DNA from: Leptospira sp. WS58.C1
GTDB lineage: Bacteria > Spirochaetota > Leptospiria > Leptospirales > Leptospiraceae
NCBI RefSeq assembly: GCF_040833995.1
Contig: NZ_CP162137.1
Coordinates: 1,949,001-2,013,000, forward strand
Length of the DNA: 64,000 bases
Direction: 5' to 3'
Part shown: positions 1 through 9,573 of the stretch, one piece after another
Position numbering within the stretch: the first letter of the stretch is position 1
Layout: every line of letters begins with the position of its first letter
Position numbers and translations under genes: made by a program
The notes under the pieces: generated by a model
What the model was told of the DNA's origin: nothing
Databases searched by the model: none
What the model saw: the letters and a program-made list of their open reading frames with translations, nothing else

Positions 1-1755
1 TATCTTCGAGATCTTCTGATTTTATCCGGAGTGATCTTTATAGCAGTTCTCGCTGCTGAACTCATTCATTTTAGAAATTCGGAAAGTATAGATATAGTAG
101 ATCGAATATTGATCTACGTATATTATACGGTTCCATTAGTCGTATTATTCTTGATCCTTTCCTATTTTTATAGGAATCGCAGGAATTTGGAGACTGGAAG
201 GCTCAAAAGTTCCATCCGATACAGACTTTCTCTATCCTTTTTGTTCATCGCGATGCTTCCTTCTTTTCCGGTATTTCTTCTCACTTCTAATGTGATCGGA
301 AGAGTATTCGAAGGATTTTACGGTTTGGATATCGCGCAAGCTCTGGAAGCGGGGGATCACTTCGTTCGAAAGGAACTGGAACCGGAAAAGAATAATCTAT
401 TAGAAAAGGCTAAACTATTTAGAAATCTTGTCAAAAGGGAAAATCCAAACCCGAATCTACTCACAAATCGTGCGAACGAATTAGATCTGATCTCGAACCC
501 GAATTATTATGTGGGTTGGTACGATAATAATGTGCCCGCACTCGAAAACAGATCATTAAAACTGACCATCTCTCCGGAAGAATTTACCTCTTTCGGAACG
601 GAAGGAATCTCGGAAAAATTAATATTGAGCCAAAGTTTAAGCTTTTATCTGCTCAAAATAGAATCCTTAAATCCTTCAAAGTTCTTAATATTAGGAAAAC
701 GTGTTTTTCACGGAGAAGAATCCAAAGCATATTCTTTTATAAATACCAGAAAAAATTATATCACTGCCGATTTGACAAAAGAAAAACTTCCGTACGAGGT
801 CAGGCTTACTATCACTTTATTGACCGTATTCGCATTTTTACTTTCCATTTTTTTCTCCCTTGTATTCGCACGAAAAATCTCCAGACCGATCATTGATCTT
901 GCCAACGCCACGCAAAAAGTCTCATTAGGAGATACCGACATCAATCTTCCGCTTACGGAAGGAGGAGAGATAGGAGCCTTGGTAGAATCCTTCAACCAGA
1001 TGGTGAAGGACCTAAAATCCAAGAACGAGGAATTGATGCATTCTCAAAGGATCGCCGCCTGGAAAGAAGTGGCTCAAAGAATGGCGCACGAGATCAAAAA
1101 TCCTCTGACCCCAATCCAACTTTCGGCGGAAAGAATACGAAGAAAGCTGAACTCTGAAGTTCCGGAAGAATTCCAAGAAATCGTAACAAAAGGTAGTGAA
1201 ACAATTGTCGGTCAGGTAAAAATTCTGGAACATCTGGTAAATGAATTCTCGGAATTTGCGAGAATGCCCGCACCTAGGCTGATCAACCAACATTTGGAAC
1301 CGGTCGTGTTAGAAAGTGCAAAACTTTTCGAACATACTCCGGGAATCCAAATAGAACTAAACTTCGCTAAAAATTTACCCGAAATCTTTTTGGACAAAAA
1401 ACTGTTTTTAGGGATCATGAACAATCTTTTTAAAAATGCTGTGGAAGCCATCGAAAAAAGAAGACAGAGAGGCGATTCCAGTTTTTTCCAAGGAAAAGTC
1501 CGTATCTCCACCGTATTAGAAAAAAGGATCATGAGACGTTCAGTGGTTTTACTTGTGGAAGATAACGGGATCGGTATCACTCCAGAATACAGATCCAAAG
1601 TTTTTGAACCGTATTATTCCACCAAGGACGAACATGTATCAGGGATAGGACTTGCAATCGTACAAAAAACGGTGATCGATCATAACGGTCATATTTCTGT
1701 AGACTCTTCCGAATTAGGCGGATGTAAATTCAGGATAGAACTTCCGGTAGCTTAA
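1..1755 (+). CDS. ntrY: NtrY-type membrane sensor histidine kinase (5' truncated by window)
   Basis: Sensor kinase of an NtrYX two-component pair; autophosphorylates on His and passes the phosphate to the response regulator encoded next. The frame is open from base 1, so the true start lies outside the window; the first internal start codon is GTG at 31. Two hydrophobic segments occur in the first ~55 residues, a third follows, then an extracytoplasmic stretch and a fourth TM (around 795-870). A HAMP linker (RKISRPIIDLA) is followed by HisKA with the phospho-acceptor motif HEIKNPLTP and a HATPase domain with an N-box (NNLFKNAVEA), DNGIG and GIGLAI. The family usually senses redox, nitrogen or envelope state; nothing here shows the ligand. 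One base separates it from ntrX. Confidence 0.9.
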   Translation, partial: YLRDLLILSGVIFIAVLAAELIHFRNSESIDIVDRILIYVYYTVPLVVLFLILSYFYRNRRNLETGRLKSSIRYRLSLSFLFIAMLPSFPVFLLTSNVIGRVFEGFYGLDIAQALEAGDHFVRKELEPEKNNLLEKAKLFRNLVKRENPNPNLLTNRANELDLISNPNYYVGWYDNNVPALENRSLKLTISPEEFTSFGTEGISEKLILSQSLSFYLLKIESLNPSKFLILGKRVFHGEESKAYSFINTRKNYITADLTKEKLPYEVRLTITLLTVFAFLLSIFFSLVFARKISRPIIDLANATQKVSLGDTDINLPLTEGGEIGALVESFNQMVKDLKSKNEELMHSQRIAAWKEVAQRMAHEIKNPLTPIQLSAERIRRKLNSEVPEEFQEIVTKGSETIVGQVKILEHLVNEFSEFARMPAPRLINQHLEPVVLESAKLFEHTPGIQIELNFAKNLPEIFLDKKLFLGIMNNLFKNAVEAIEKRRQRGDSSFFQGKVRISTVLEKRIMRRSVVLLVEDNGIGITPEYRSKVFEPYYSTKDEHVSGIGLAIVQKTVIDHNGHISVDSSELGGCKFRIELPVA

Positions 1756-1756
1756 G

Positions 1757-3100
1757 ATGAGAATATTTATAGTAGATGATGAACCGGAAATCCGCAAATC
1801 CCTCCAAGATATTTTGGAGGACGAAAATTACGAAGCGGAACAATTCTCTTCCGGAAAAAACTTCTTAAAACACCTTAAGATAGAAAGACCAAGTCTTGTT
1901 TTGCTGGATGTTTGGCTCGGAAAAGAGGACGGACTAAGCATCCTAGATGAGATCAAAAAAATTTATCCGACTGTCCCAGTGGTCATGATCTCAGGACATG
2001 GAACGATAGAACTTGCAGTACAAGCCACCAAAAAGGGTGCATTAAACTTTTTAGAAAAACCATTATCGATAGCAAAAGTTTTAGAAGCGGTAGAAGAGGC
2101 TTTAGTATATTCCGGAAAGTCGGAAGTTCCTGAAATTAAACTGGAATCGGATGAAATTTTAGGAAATTCTCCCGCCATCCAAAAAGTTAAATTTTCCATA
2201 GCTCAGGCGGCCGCCACAAACGCAAGGGTGTTCATTTACGGGGAGAATGGAACGGGAAAGGAATTGGTCGCCAAAACTATATTCAAAAATTCTAAAAGAA
2301 AGGATCAACCCTTCGTAGAGGTCAACTGTGCCGCTCTCCCAGAGGAATTGATAGAGTCGGAATTGTTCGGATATGTAAAAGGTGCATTCACAGGGGCTAC
2401 GGACACAAGGATCGGAAAATTCGAGGCTGCCAACGGAGGCACATTATTCCTGGACGAGATCTGCGATATGTCCCTATCCACCCAGGCAAAGGTACTTCGT
2501 ATCCTCCAAGAACAAAGATTCGAAAAGTTGGGAAGTACGGAACAAATATCCGTAGATGTTCGAATTATCGCAGCGACTAATATACCTGTGGAAGAAGCGA
2601 TCAAAGACGGAAAGTTCAGAGAAGATCTATATTACAGATTGAATGTGATCCCGATTACGATCCCTCCGTTACGCGATCGAAAATCCGATATTCCACTTTT
2701 AGTGGATCATTACGTAAGACAAACGATCGCGGAAAATAATCTTTCTCCTAAAATTATAGAGAAAGAAGCGGTCGCCATCTTAGAAAACCATTTTTGGCCT
2801 GGAAATATCAGAGAATTAAAGAACGTGATCGAAAGACTTTGTATCATGACCGTAAGCGATATCATCCGCGCCCAAGATGTGAAGGATTCCATGACCGGAT
2901 TCGTGAAGGCAAACGATCTGGTGGAAAAAGGGGACTTCAAAAAGGCAAAAGAAGAATTTGAAAAACAGTATATTCTAAAAACCTTACAGACGAATGAAGG
3001 AAACGTCTCCAAAACCTCCAAGGCGCTCGGAATCGAAAGATCCCATTTATACAGAAAAATGAAATCTTTAGGAATACAGGCGGAGGACATCCATGACTAA
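1757..3100 (+). CDS. ntrX: NtrX-type sigma-54-dependent response regulator
   Basis: Transcriptional activator of sigma-54 promoters, partner of the preceding kinase. Residues 1-120 form a receiver domain with acidic pair D7-D8, phospho-acceptor D51 and conserved K101. The AAA+ domain has Walker A GENGTGKE (162-169), the sigma-54-contacting loop GAFTGA (209-214) and a Walker B region ending in LDEI. The C-terminus carries a Fis-type helix-turn-helix (KTSKALGIERSHLYRKMK). Length 447 is normal for NtrX/NtrC proteins. It starts one base after ntrY and overlaps the next gene by 8 bases, so the three are probably cotranscribed. The target operons are not visible here. Confidence 0.93.
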   Translation: MRIFIVDDEPEIRKSLQDILEDENYEAEQFSSGKNFLKHLKIERPSLVLLDVWLGKEDGLSILDEIKKIYPTVPVVMISGHGTIELAVQATKKGALNFLEKPLSIAKVLEAVEEALVYSGKSEVPEIKLESDEILGNSPAIQKVKFSIAQAAATNARVFIYGENGTGKELVAKTIFKNSKRKDQPFVEVNCAALPEELIESELFGYVKGAFTGATDTRIGKFEAANGGTLFLDEICDMSLSTQAKVLRILQEQRFEKLGSTEQISVDVRIIAATNIPVEEAIKDGKFREDLYYRLNVIPITIPPLRDRKSDIPLLVDHYVRQTIAENNLSPKIIEKEAVAILENHFWPGNIRELKNVIERLCIMTVSDIIRAQDVKDSMTGFVKANDLVEKGDFKKAKEEFEKQYILKTLQTNEGNVSKTSKALGIERSHLYRKMKSLGIQAEDIHD

Positions 3101-3938
3101 GCCTGGAATTTTTACAGAGCTGAAAGGGATCCTGCAGGACTTTAAATTTTTAGTCCAAAACGGAGAATTCCCAATCATAAGAAAACAGGGAGAAAAAGAT
3201 CCCCAGGATCTGGACTTAGAATGGAAAGATTCCTGGAATTGGTCCTCCATCGGATCGAAAAAAGAAAAAGAGACTACCATTCCCGGGATCCAAATGAGGA
3301 TCCCTCCGAAAAAAGAGGACAGAAACTTCTCCTGCAAATTATGCCCTGACCGTTTGAGCGCAGTTCGTCATTTTATCATCCGGGGTAGAAAAAAAATATT
3401 AGTATTACATTATACTGGCGAAACGATCTCGGGAAAACAATCGTACGTAAAAACATCTCCCTTAAAAATTTTCAGGACCAGCGAAGCGGAGGATGTATTC
3501 GATAGAATGATCCAAAAAGTATTCGGATTTACGATGAAGGAGTTCTATTTCCAAGAATTTCCGGGATGTTTATTTTCCCAAGACAGATCGAATGAAGAAG
3601 ATTGGAAAAGAAGGACCCAGAACTGTAAGGTCCAAGTGCAGGAAACCATCCAAGAAGAAAATATACAAGGAATTATACTGTTAGGCGCCGCAGCCACTCT
3701 ATATTTCGGAAAAGAAGAGGCCCTCAAACAAATGGGCAAAACTTTAGAGTTCCAACCAGGTATCCCGATGGTGGTGCTTCGTTCTCCGGAAGCGATCTTA
3801 GCGGCGGAACAAAAAAGAAAATCCAGTAAAGCCGATTCTATCGAATTCCAAGAAGCCAAGAAGAAGGAAATAGAAGTCAAAGAAAGTATCCTCTCCCAAC
3901 TCGGGATCTTTCATCAGGAGATTAAAGAGAAAATTTGA
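3093..3938 (+). CDS. Diverged family-4 uracil-DNA-glycosylase-like Fe-S protein
   Basis: 281-residue protein without a firm family name. Cys81-x2-Cys84, Cys159 and Cys178 have the order and approximate spacing of the four 4Fe-4S ligands of family 4 UDGs. The segment after CKLC (ILVLHYTGE), the Cys159 region and the hydrophobic strand IQGIILLGAAATLYFG resemble the UDG core in the right order. However, the catalytic GEGPG loop is replaced (LHYTGE) and the late His-Pro motif is altered (VVLRSPEAIL), so glycosylase activity is doubtful. The first ~70 residues are a charged extension. It overlaps ntrX upstream and priA downstream by a few bases. The neighbouring priA would suit a DNA-repair role. 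The fold assignment is my inference. Confidence 0.55.
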   Translation: MTKPGIFTELKGILQDFKFLVQNGEFPIIRKQGEKDPQDLDLEWKDSWNWSSIGSKKEKETTIPGIQMRIPPKKEDRNFSCKLCPDRLSAVRHFIIRGRKKILVLHYTGETISGKQSYVKTSPLKIFRTSEAEDVFDRMIQKVFGFTMKEFYFQEFPGCLFSQDRSNEEDWKRRTQNCKVQVQETIQEENIQGIILLGAAATLYFGKEEALKQMGKTLEFQPGIPMVVLRSPEAILAAEQKRKSSKADSIEFQEAKKKEIEVKESILSQLGIFHQEIKEKI

Positions 3939-5878
3939 TCCAATATGCAGAACTAGCCTTCGATCTTCCGATCTTAGAAGATACATTCACCTACGAGGTC
4001 CCTTCTGGCACACAAATCGGAATGAGGGTAGAAGCCAAACTCAGAGGAAGAAAAGAAGAAGGGATCGTATTATCCTTACATCATAATGAACCCAGCTACG
4101 CAGTCTTACAAGTAGATCGGGTCATAGACAAAATTCCTGTCATCAACGATGAGCAGATCCAACTTGCCTATTGGGTAAAAGAACAATACCTCGCATCTCT
4201 CGGGGAATGTATCCACAAGATGATCCCGTCGGGGAGAAGGCATTCCAAAGTAAAACTAACCGAGGGACTCTCGGCTTCGGAACCGTTCCCATTAAACGAA
4301 GAACAGGAAGCGGCATACCGAAATATCAAAGCGGATTTTGGAAAAGACTCCATACATCTTCTATTCGGAATAACGGGAAGCGGAAAAACCGAAGTGTATC
4401 TGCATTTGATCCGGGACATTCTACAAAACTCAAACAAGGGAGTTTTACTTTTAGTTCCGGAGATAGGTTTGACCTATCATATCATCCGCAAATTAGAAGC
4501 GGTATTTCCGGGAGAGATCGCATTATTACATTCCGCATTAAAAGTTTCGGAAAGATTCAAAGCATATACGGACCTACTTCAAGGGAAAAAAAGGATCGCA
4601 GTAGGAACAAGATCCGCCGTATTCGCACCCGTTTCAAACTTGGGACTCGTCATCATAGACGAAGAACATGACGGTTCTTTTAAAGAACATTCTACACCTA
4701 GATACCATGCAAGACAGGTTGCGCTACAACGTTGCAGAACAAACAAAGCGGTATTGGTCTTAGGATCGGCAACTCCTTCTTTAGAAGTATATCATTTGGC
4801 AAAAACGGGAAAAATCGGTCTACAAACTCTGACCAAAAGACCGGGAACCGCAAAACCTCCGACAGTTCGGATCGAAGAAAATAAAAAAGATGCAAGGCTT
4901 CTCGGTTCGGAACTTACATTTGCGATCAAGCAGAGGTTGGATAAAAAAGAACAGATCATTCTTCTTTTAAACAGAAGAGGATATAGTCCTTTACTCTATT
5001 CCGAAAAGGAAAAAACGTACATCCCTTGCCCGAACTGCACATCTCATCTATGTTATCATAAAAAAGGTACCGTTATCTGTCACCTCTGCGGATTTTCGGA
5101 TTCTCTCCAAAGATTGGAATCCAAATTGGGAGAAAAACTCGTCATGATGGGAACAGGCACCCAAAAATTGGAAGAGTTCCTTTTAGAAACTTTCCCGGGC
5201 GCAAAAGTAGAACGTTTAGACCAGGATTCCATCCAGGACAAAAGTGTTCTCACGGATGTGATCGGAAGATTGGTAGACGGAGAGATCGATATTTTGACCG
5301 GAACCCAGATGATCTCTAAGGGTTTGGATGCGGCAAGGGTCACTCTCGTTGGAGTGTTAAATGCAGGGATCGGCCTTGGACTTCCGGATTTTCGAGCAGG
5401 GGAAAGAGTATTTTCTCTTTTGACACAAGTTGCGGGAAGAGCAGGACGATCGGATCTTGCCGGAGAGGTTTTGATCGAAACAAACACAGTCGATCATCCG
5501 ATCATTCGAATGGCATTGGACCAAGACTATATTCGATTTTATGAATCCGAGATCAAAACCAGAGAAGAACTTTTTTACCCGCCATTCTCTCGACTTGTAC
5601 GTATCTTATCCAGATCCAAGGATGAAAGTCTTTCCCTCAAAACGATTGAAGAAGTTCACCAAGTTTTAAAAAAACATCTGCCCGAACCGAACACAGTCGT
5701 ACTAGGTCCAGCTCCTTGTCCTTTTTATAAGATAGATGCGAATTTCAGAAATCATATACTCATCAAAACGACTGTGCAGAACAAATGGAGAGAGATCCTA
5801 AAAAAAGAAATCCGGCCGCTTAAAATTTCTAAAAACGTTTACCTGGAATTGGATTTTGATCCATTGGATCTTGTCTGA
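3935..5878 (+). CDS. priA: Primosomal protein N' (replication restart helicase PriA)
   Basis: Superfamily 2 helicase that recognises stalled forks and reloads the replicative helicase. The TTG start at 3935 overlaps the previous stop. Residues 1-105 match the 3'-DNA-binding domain. Walker A is GITGSGKTE (145-153), Walker B DEEH (242-245), and the helicase C-lobe includes GTGTQ (406-410), TGTQMISKG and the AGRAGR arginine-finger region. The zinc-binding insertion (365-400) is incomplete: C365, C368, C373, C382 and C385 are present, but the fourth C of the first half and the whole final CPxC pair are missing. Length 647 is slightly short of the usual ~730. The TGATG junction with fmt implies translational coupling. 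Confidence 0.93.
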   Translation: MIQYAELAFDLPILEDTFTYEVPSGTQIGMRVEAKLRGRKEEGIVLSLHHNEPSYAVLQVDRVIDKIPVINDEQIQLAYWVKEQYLASLGECIHKMIPSGRRHSKVKLTEGLSASEPFPLNEEQEAAYRNIKADFGKDSIHLLFGITGSGKTEVYLHLIRDILQNSNKGVLLLVPEIGLTYHIIRKLEAVFPGEIALLHSALKVSERFKAYTDLLQGKKRIAVGTRSAVFAPVSNLGLVIIDEEHDGSFKEHSTPRYHARQVALQRCRTNKAVLVLGSATPSLEVYHLAKTGKIGLQTLTKRPGTAKPPTVRIEENKKDARLLGSELTFAIKQRLDKKEQIILLLNRRGYSPLLYSEKEKTYIPCPNCTSHLCYHKKGTVICHLCGFSDSLQRLESKLGEKLVMMGTGTQKLEEFLLETFPGAKVERLDQDSIQDKSVLTDVIGRLVDGEIDILTGTQMISKGLDAARVTLVGVLNAGIGLGLPDFRAGERVFSLLTQVAGRAGRSDLAGEVLIETNTVDHPIIRMALDQDYIRFYESEIKTREELFYPPFSRLVRILSRSKDESLSLKTIEEVHQVLKKHLPEPNTVVLGPAPCPFYKIDANFRNHILIKTTVQNKWREILKKEIRPLKISKNVYLELDFDPLDLV

Positions 5879-6822
5879 TGAAAATCGCATTTTTTGGAAC
5901 CCCGGAACCTTCTGCCAAACTTTTGCAGGCGTTACTACAAGAGCCTGAGATCCAAGTACAATTCGTGGTCACAAATCCCGATCGTCCCAAAGGAAGAAGT
6001 AAAACCCCTGTTCCAAGCCCGGTAAAAGATATTGCGTTATCTGCAAATCTTCCGGTCTTCCAATACGAATCCATAAAGAGGGAAAAAGAAGATGCGCTCC
6101 AAAATTTTTCCAAGTTCGATGCGGAACTCTACGTGGTATTCGCTTACGGTTCTATTCTACCGAAAGAAATTTTTTCTCATCCTAAATTTGGTTCCATTAA
6201 TCTACACGGATCCATTCTGCCTGACTTAAGAGGTGCTTCTCCAGTCCAAACCTCTCTTTGGAAAGGGTATACGAAAACAGGGATCAGTATCCAATACCTG
6301 GGAGAAAAAATGGACGAGGGAGATATCATCTCGATCCAAGAAGTGGATGTGGATCTGGAGGACGATACCGGAACCCTGATGGAAAAGATCACCCAAGCTG
6401 GGATCCAAAGCCTAATCCCGCTTTTAAAAGGTCCAAGAACTTCTCCCTTTGAAGCTTCTCCGCAAGACCATTCCAAAGCCACTTATTGTACGAAAATCCA
6501 GGCCGAGGACAGGGTCCTAGATCTAAAACTTTCCGCCATGGAAGTGCATAATCGAATCCGAGCCTTAAGTCCGGATCTAGGCGGCTACTGCCGTTTTCGA
6601 GACAAACGTTTGGTTTTGTGGAAAACAAGACCGGTAGATTTTTCCGAATCGCCGATAGAGCCGGGCAAATTGAAACGAATGGACAAAAAGGCCCTTATTT
6701 TCCAGTGTGGAGATGGCCGTTTCTTAGAAATCCTTTCCGTTCAACCGGAAAATAAAAACAGAATGACTGTGGCAGATTTCATGAACGGTTTCCGTATTTC
6801 GGACGAGGATCGTTTCGAGTGA
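5878..6822 (+). CDS. fmt: Methionyl-tRNA formyltransferase
   Basis: Transfers a formyl group from 10-formyl-THF to Met-tRNAfMet for translation initiation. The N-terminal Rossmann-type domain starts MKIAFFGTPEPS. The active-site signature LHGSILPDLRGASPVQ is followed by the MDEGDII segment typical of Fmt. The C-terminal OB-like tRNA-binding domain includes VHNRIRALSP and LVLWKTRPVD. Length 314 matches the family. The ATG overlaps the priA stop by one base, and the stop overlaps the GTG of the next gene (GTGA), so this is one translationally coupled run. A priA-fmt order (often with def) is common in bacteria; no def lies here. Confidence 0.96.
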   Translation: MKIAFFGTPEPSAKLLQALLQEPEIQVQFVVTNPDRPKGRSKTPVPSPVKDIALSANLPVFQYESIKREKEDALQNFSKFDAELYVVFAYGSILPKEIFSHPKFGSINLHGSILPDLRGASPVQTSLWKGYTKTGISIQYLGEKMDEGDIISIQEVDVDLEDDTGTLMEKITQAGIQSLIPLLKGPRTSPFEASPQDHSKATYCTKIQAEDRVLDLKLSAMEVHNRIRALSPDLGGYCRFRDKRLVLWKTRPVDFSESPIEPGKLKRMDKKALIFQCGDGRFLEILSVQPENKNRMTVADFMNGFRISDEDRFE

Positions 6823-7823
6823 CCAAGGAAGAACTCCGCTCTAAATATCTCCCTATCGGGGGTTACTTTTTTTTCATCGCATTCGGCTTAGTAGTCTTCT
6901 TCATAGCCGCATTCTTAGTAGTATTTGTTCGTACCAAAAGTGCAAGCATGGTGGTCATGCCTGATGTGGTAGGTAAACCGTACAACGAAGTCCATAACGA
7001 GTTAATGCGTCTCCAGTTAAAAGTCAGATTGGAGTCCAAACGGTATCCGGATAAAACGGACGGTATCATCATCTACCAATCCATTCGTCCCGGAAGAGAA
7101 GTGGAAGCAGGTTCCAAAGTTTCTCTTACGGTCAATATCGGTTTAGACAGGATCGATATGCCCAACCTAAAAGGGCAAAGTTTAGTCTCCGCTAAAAACT
7201 CCATGGAAAAAGTCCTCTCCGGAGAGACCTATGTTTCTCTGACCTTAGGCGGGATCACCTACGTCGAAGTGAAAGAAGGAGAACAACCTGATACCGTAGT
7301 GGACCAAATCCCGGAAGCAGGTAAAAACATCACCGCGGGCGAAAAAGTATTCTTACTTGTTACAAAACCTTCTACCAAGAAAAAAGAAGGGGAGCCCCAG
7401 GCAGGATTAGATTTTAAACCGGGCGATTCTTTCGCTTTCGCGCAAAGAGCGTTGGTAAGAGCAAAAATTTCCTCCAAGGCGGAAGTGGTAGTCACCAAAT
7501 TTCGACCCGACAACGGAAAGATTGAATCCGTCCAAAAAGTAGGAAACGAATACAAGTTTAAGGTATTTTATTTCGAGCCGGAAGACAGGGTAGAAAGCGG
7601 ATACGAAAGTTTCGTATACGAGGCTCCTGAAAACGGAACGTATTCCTTAATCGTAAAAGACCAAAAAGACGAAACGAAACAAATCGAGATCAGCGCTCCC
7701 ACAACCTACCAAGAGGGAGAAAAAATCCAGACCGTCTTTTACAGAACGGGAGACGTGACACTGGTTCTTTTGGACGAGAAAGGTTCGAAAGTAAAATCCA
7801 AAGACTACGAGAACGAATTTTGA
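6819..7823 (+). CDS. Membrane-anchored PASTA-domain protein
   Basis: 334-residue protein with a short basic N-terminus, one TM helix (about residues 15-38) and an extracytoplasmic region. Two clear PASTA domains follow: about 45-110 ([12 protein letters not shown] to SLTVNIG) and about 113-184 ([10 protein letters not shown] to VFLLVTK). The remaining part ([14 protein letters not shown] onward) is beta-rich and ends in a charged tail. PASTA domains elsewhere bind peptidoglycan on Ser/Thr kinases or PBPs, but no kinase or transpeptidase domain is fused here, so it is probably a wall-associated scaffold or sensor; that role is inferred. The GTG start overlaps the fmt stop, and its own stop overlaps the TTG of rpe. 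Confidence 0.8.
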   Translation: MTKEELRSKYLPIGGYFFFIAFGLVVFFIAAFLVVFVRTKSASMVVMPDVVGKPYNEVHNELMRLQLKVRLESKRYPDKTDGIIIYQSIRPGREVEAGSKVSLTVNIGLDRIDMPNLKGQSLVSAKNSMEKVLSGETYVSLTLGGITYVEVKEGEQPDTVVDQIPEAGKNITAGEKVFLLVTKPSTKKKEGEPQAGLDFKPGDSFAFAQRALVRAKISSKAEVVVTKFRPDNGKIESVQKVGNEYKFKVFYFEPEDRVESGYESFVYEAPENGTYSLIVKDQKDETKQIEISAPTTYQEGEKIQTVFYRTGDVTLVLLDEKGSKVKSKDYENEF

Positions 7824-8464
7824 AAATCTCCGCTTCTATTCTTGCCACCCAACTTACAGCACTCGCGAATACTGTTCCCAACTTTAAAAAGGAAGGAATA
7901 GACCTAGTCCATATGGACGTGATGGACGGAAACTTTGTACCTCAGATTAGCTTCGGCGAAGCGGTCAATAAAGAGATCAAGGCAATGACCCAGATCCCTT
8001 TAGATGTTCACCTTATGGTGGAGAAGCCTGAAAATCATGTTCACAAATATTATGAACTAAATCCCTACTGCATTACATTTCATGCGGAAACTACCCATTT
8101 CCCGATCCGTCTCGCTCAGGAAATTAAGAAGAATGGACCGAAAGTAGGAGTTTCCCTGAATCCCGGAACGCCTGTTTCCGCGTTAGAAACACTTCTACCT
8201 TATATTGATCTAGTACTTATCATGACTGTAGAGCCTGGCTTCTATGGACAGAAGTTCGTGGATGGGGGAATGGACAAAATCAGAAAAGTGAAGTCTTTGA
8301 TTTCTCCATATCCGATCGAGTTGGAAGTAGATGGGGGAGTCAATGATACAAATATCAAAGAACTCGCTCAGGCGGGAGTGGATATCTGTGTTGTAGGAGC
8401 CGGTTTATTCAAATCCGGAGACCCAAGCGAGAACGGAATCCGCTTAAAAAGCCTCGTAAAGTAA
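7820..8464 (+). CDS. rpe: Ribulose-phosphate 3-epimerase
   Basis: Interconverts ribulose-5-phosphate and xylulose-5-phosphate in the pentose phosphate pathway. The 214-residue TIM barrel shows KISASILA at the start, the metal/catalytic segment [35 protein letters not shown] and the phosphate-binding EVDGGVN and VVGAGLF. Complete and of normal length. The TTG start overlaps the previous stop by four bases (TTGA); nearly every gene since ntrY is coupled this way, so it probably ends this transcription unit. Confidence 0.96.
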   Translation: MKISASILATQLTALANTVPNFKKEGIDLVHMDVMDGNFVPQISFGEAVNKEIKAMTQIPLDVHLMVEKPENHVHKYYELNPYCITFHAETTHFPIRLAQEIKKNGPKVGVSLNPGTPVSALETLLPYIDLVLIMTVEPGFYGQKFVDGGMDKIRKVKSLISPYPIELEVDGGVNDTNIKELAQAGVDICVVGAGLFKSGDPSENGIRLKSLVK

Positions 8465-8479
8465 TAATATTATTAAATA

Positions 8480-8508
8480 TTGACAGCCCGGCTTTCCGGC
8501 AAATTATG
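8480..8508 (+). promoter_or_regulatory. Candidate promoter before rpsP
   Basis: TTGACA at 8480-8485 is a perfect -35 hexamer; 17 bases later lies ATTATG (8503-8508) as a weak -10. It sits in the ~100-base gap before the rpsP ribosome-binding site and would start the translation operon. No mapped transcript supports it. Confidence 0.4.
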
Positions 8509-8565
8509 GCGTATTAGGGCAAGCCGTACGGTGAGCCATCCTTATTTATTCGAAGGAATTTTACT

Positions 8566-8832
8566 TTGGTTAAGATCAGACTACAAAGAACCGGAGCCAA
8601 AAACAACCCTCACTATCGGGTCGTGGCTGCAGATGCCCGTTCCCCTAGAGACGGTAAATTTATCGATATTCTCGGACACTATCACCCAGCAGAGGTGAAA
8701 AGCCAAACAGTCCTGGATAAAGAGAAAATTTTAGGCTGGCTCAGCAAAGGTGCTCAACCTACCGGAACCGTTCTAAACCTCATTAAACACGAGGGAATCT
8801 GGGCGGAATATAAACAATCCCTGAAGAAGTAA
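8566..8832 (+). CDS. rpsP: 30S ribosomal protein S16
   Basis: Small-subunit ribosomal protein. The sequence opens [20 protein letters not shown] and continues [13 protein letters not shown] and LGHYHP, which is diagnostic for bS16. The 88-residue length is normal. The start is TTG at 8566, chosen because the protein begins exactly there and an AAGGA site lies at 8553-8557; no ATG is available. First gene of the rpsP-khpA-rimM-trmD-rplS-rnhB operon. The stop overlaps the khpA ATG (TAATG). Confidence 0.97.
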   Translation: MVKIRLQRTGAKNNPHYRVVAADARSPRDGKFIDILGHYHPAEVKSQTVLDKEKILGWLSKGAQPTGTVLNLIKHEGIWAEYKQSLKK

Positions 8833-9062
8833 TGGAAGAGCTGATCCGCTATATCGTTACTTCTCTAGTAGATCATCCGGAGGAGATTTCCGTTAAGGAA
8901 ATCGAGGGCGACGAACAAACCGTCCTTGAACTCCGGGTTTCCCCGAAGGATGTGGGGAAAGTGATCGGCAAAAACGGAAGGATCGCAAAGTCCTTAAGAG
9001 CGATCTTAACCGCAGCATCCATCAAAGCCGGAAAAAATTTCTCCTTAGAAATTATTGACTGA
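8832..9062 (+). CDS. khpA: KH-domain RNA-binding protein KhpA
   Basis: Small cytoplasmic single-KH protein (76 residues), known in Gram-positive bacteria as YlqC/KhpA and usually encoded between rpsP and rimM. The RNA-contacting GxxG loop is visible as [13 protein letters not shown], followed by the typical helix [10 protein letters not shown]. It starts inside the rpsP stop and overlaps rimM by eight bases. Its usual partner KhpB/Jag is not in this window. Confidence 0.93.
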   Translation: MEELIRYIVTSLVDHPEEISVKEIEGDEQTVLELRVSPKDVGKVIGKNGRIAKSLRAILTAASIKAGKNFSLEIID

Positions 9063-9573
9063 GACTCGTATCCTAACCGGACATTTAGGAAAACCCTTCG
9101 GACTGAAGGGTTTTGTCAGACTGGTTGCAGAGGACAGTTCCGTTCCGGAACTAAAATTTCCCATCCAAGCCACCTTAGAATTTCCCTCTCGGGAACCTGT
9201 ACCCGTTAAGATCCTGAAATCGACTATACAATCGGGTAAGATCCTTTTACAATTGGAAGGGATCAATTCTCCGGAAGAAGCATCTTCCTTAACAGGCGGG
9301 AAACTTTATATCGATCGCTCCTATTTTCCCAAATCCAAAAACGAAGAATATTATCTCTTCGAGTTAAAAGGTCTAAAAGCCGTCAGTGAAGACGGAAAAG
9401 AACTTGGCTGGGAATTGGTGGACATTCTAGAAAATCCGGCACATTCTATCTTAGTCTTTCAAACCCAAGATTCTGAGATCTTAATTCCCTATGTGGAAAA
9501 ACATGTAGGCAAAGTATTCTTGGAAGAAGGTAAGATCGTTTTGAAAAGCCCTGAGGATTGGAATGAAATTTAA
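9055..9573 (+). CDS. rimM: 16S rRNA maturation factor RimM
   Basis: Ribosome maturation protein that binds S19 and helps assemble the 30S head. The N-terminal beta-barrel begins [22 protein letters not shown] (residues 2 onward), and the PRC-like C-terminal barrel contains [27 protein letters not shown] and [18 protein letters not shown]. Length 172 is typical. The TTG start lies inside khpA; trmD starts before its end, giving 11 bases of overlap. The order rimM-trmD-rplS is nearly universal in bacteria and supports the call. Confidence 0.95.
   Translation: MTETRILTGHLGKPFGLKGFVRLVAEDSSVPELKFPIQATLEFPSREPVPVKILKSTIQSGKILLQLEGINSPEEASSLTGGKLYIDRSYFPKSKNEEYYLFELKGLKAVSEDGKELGWELVDILENPAHSILVFQTQDSEILIPYVEKHVGKVFLEEGKIVLKSPEDWNEI

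Noticed and set aside
8480..8698. Open frame overlapping rpsP
   Set aside because: It lies in another frame over the rpsP promoter and coding region and has no SD or recognisable protein features.
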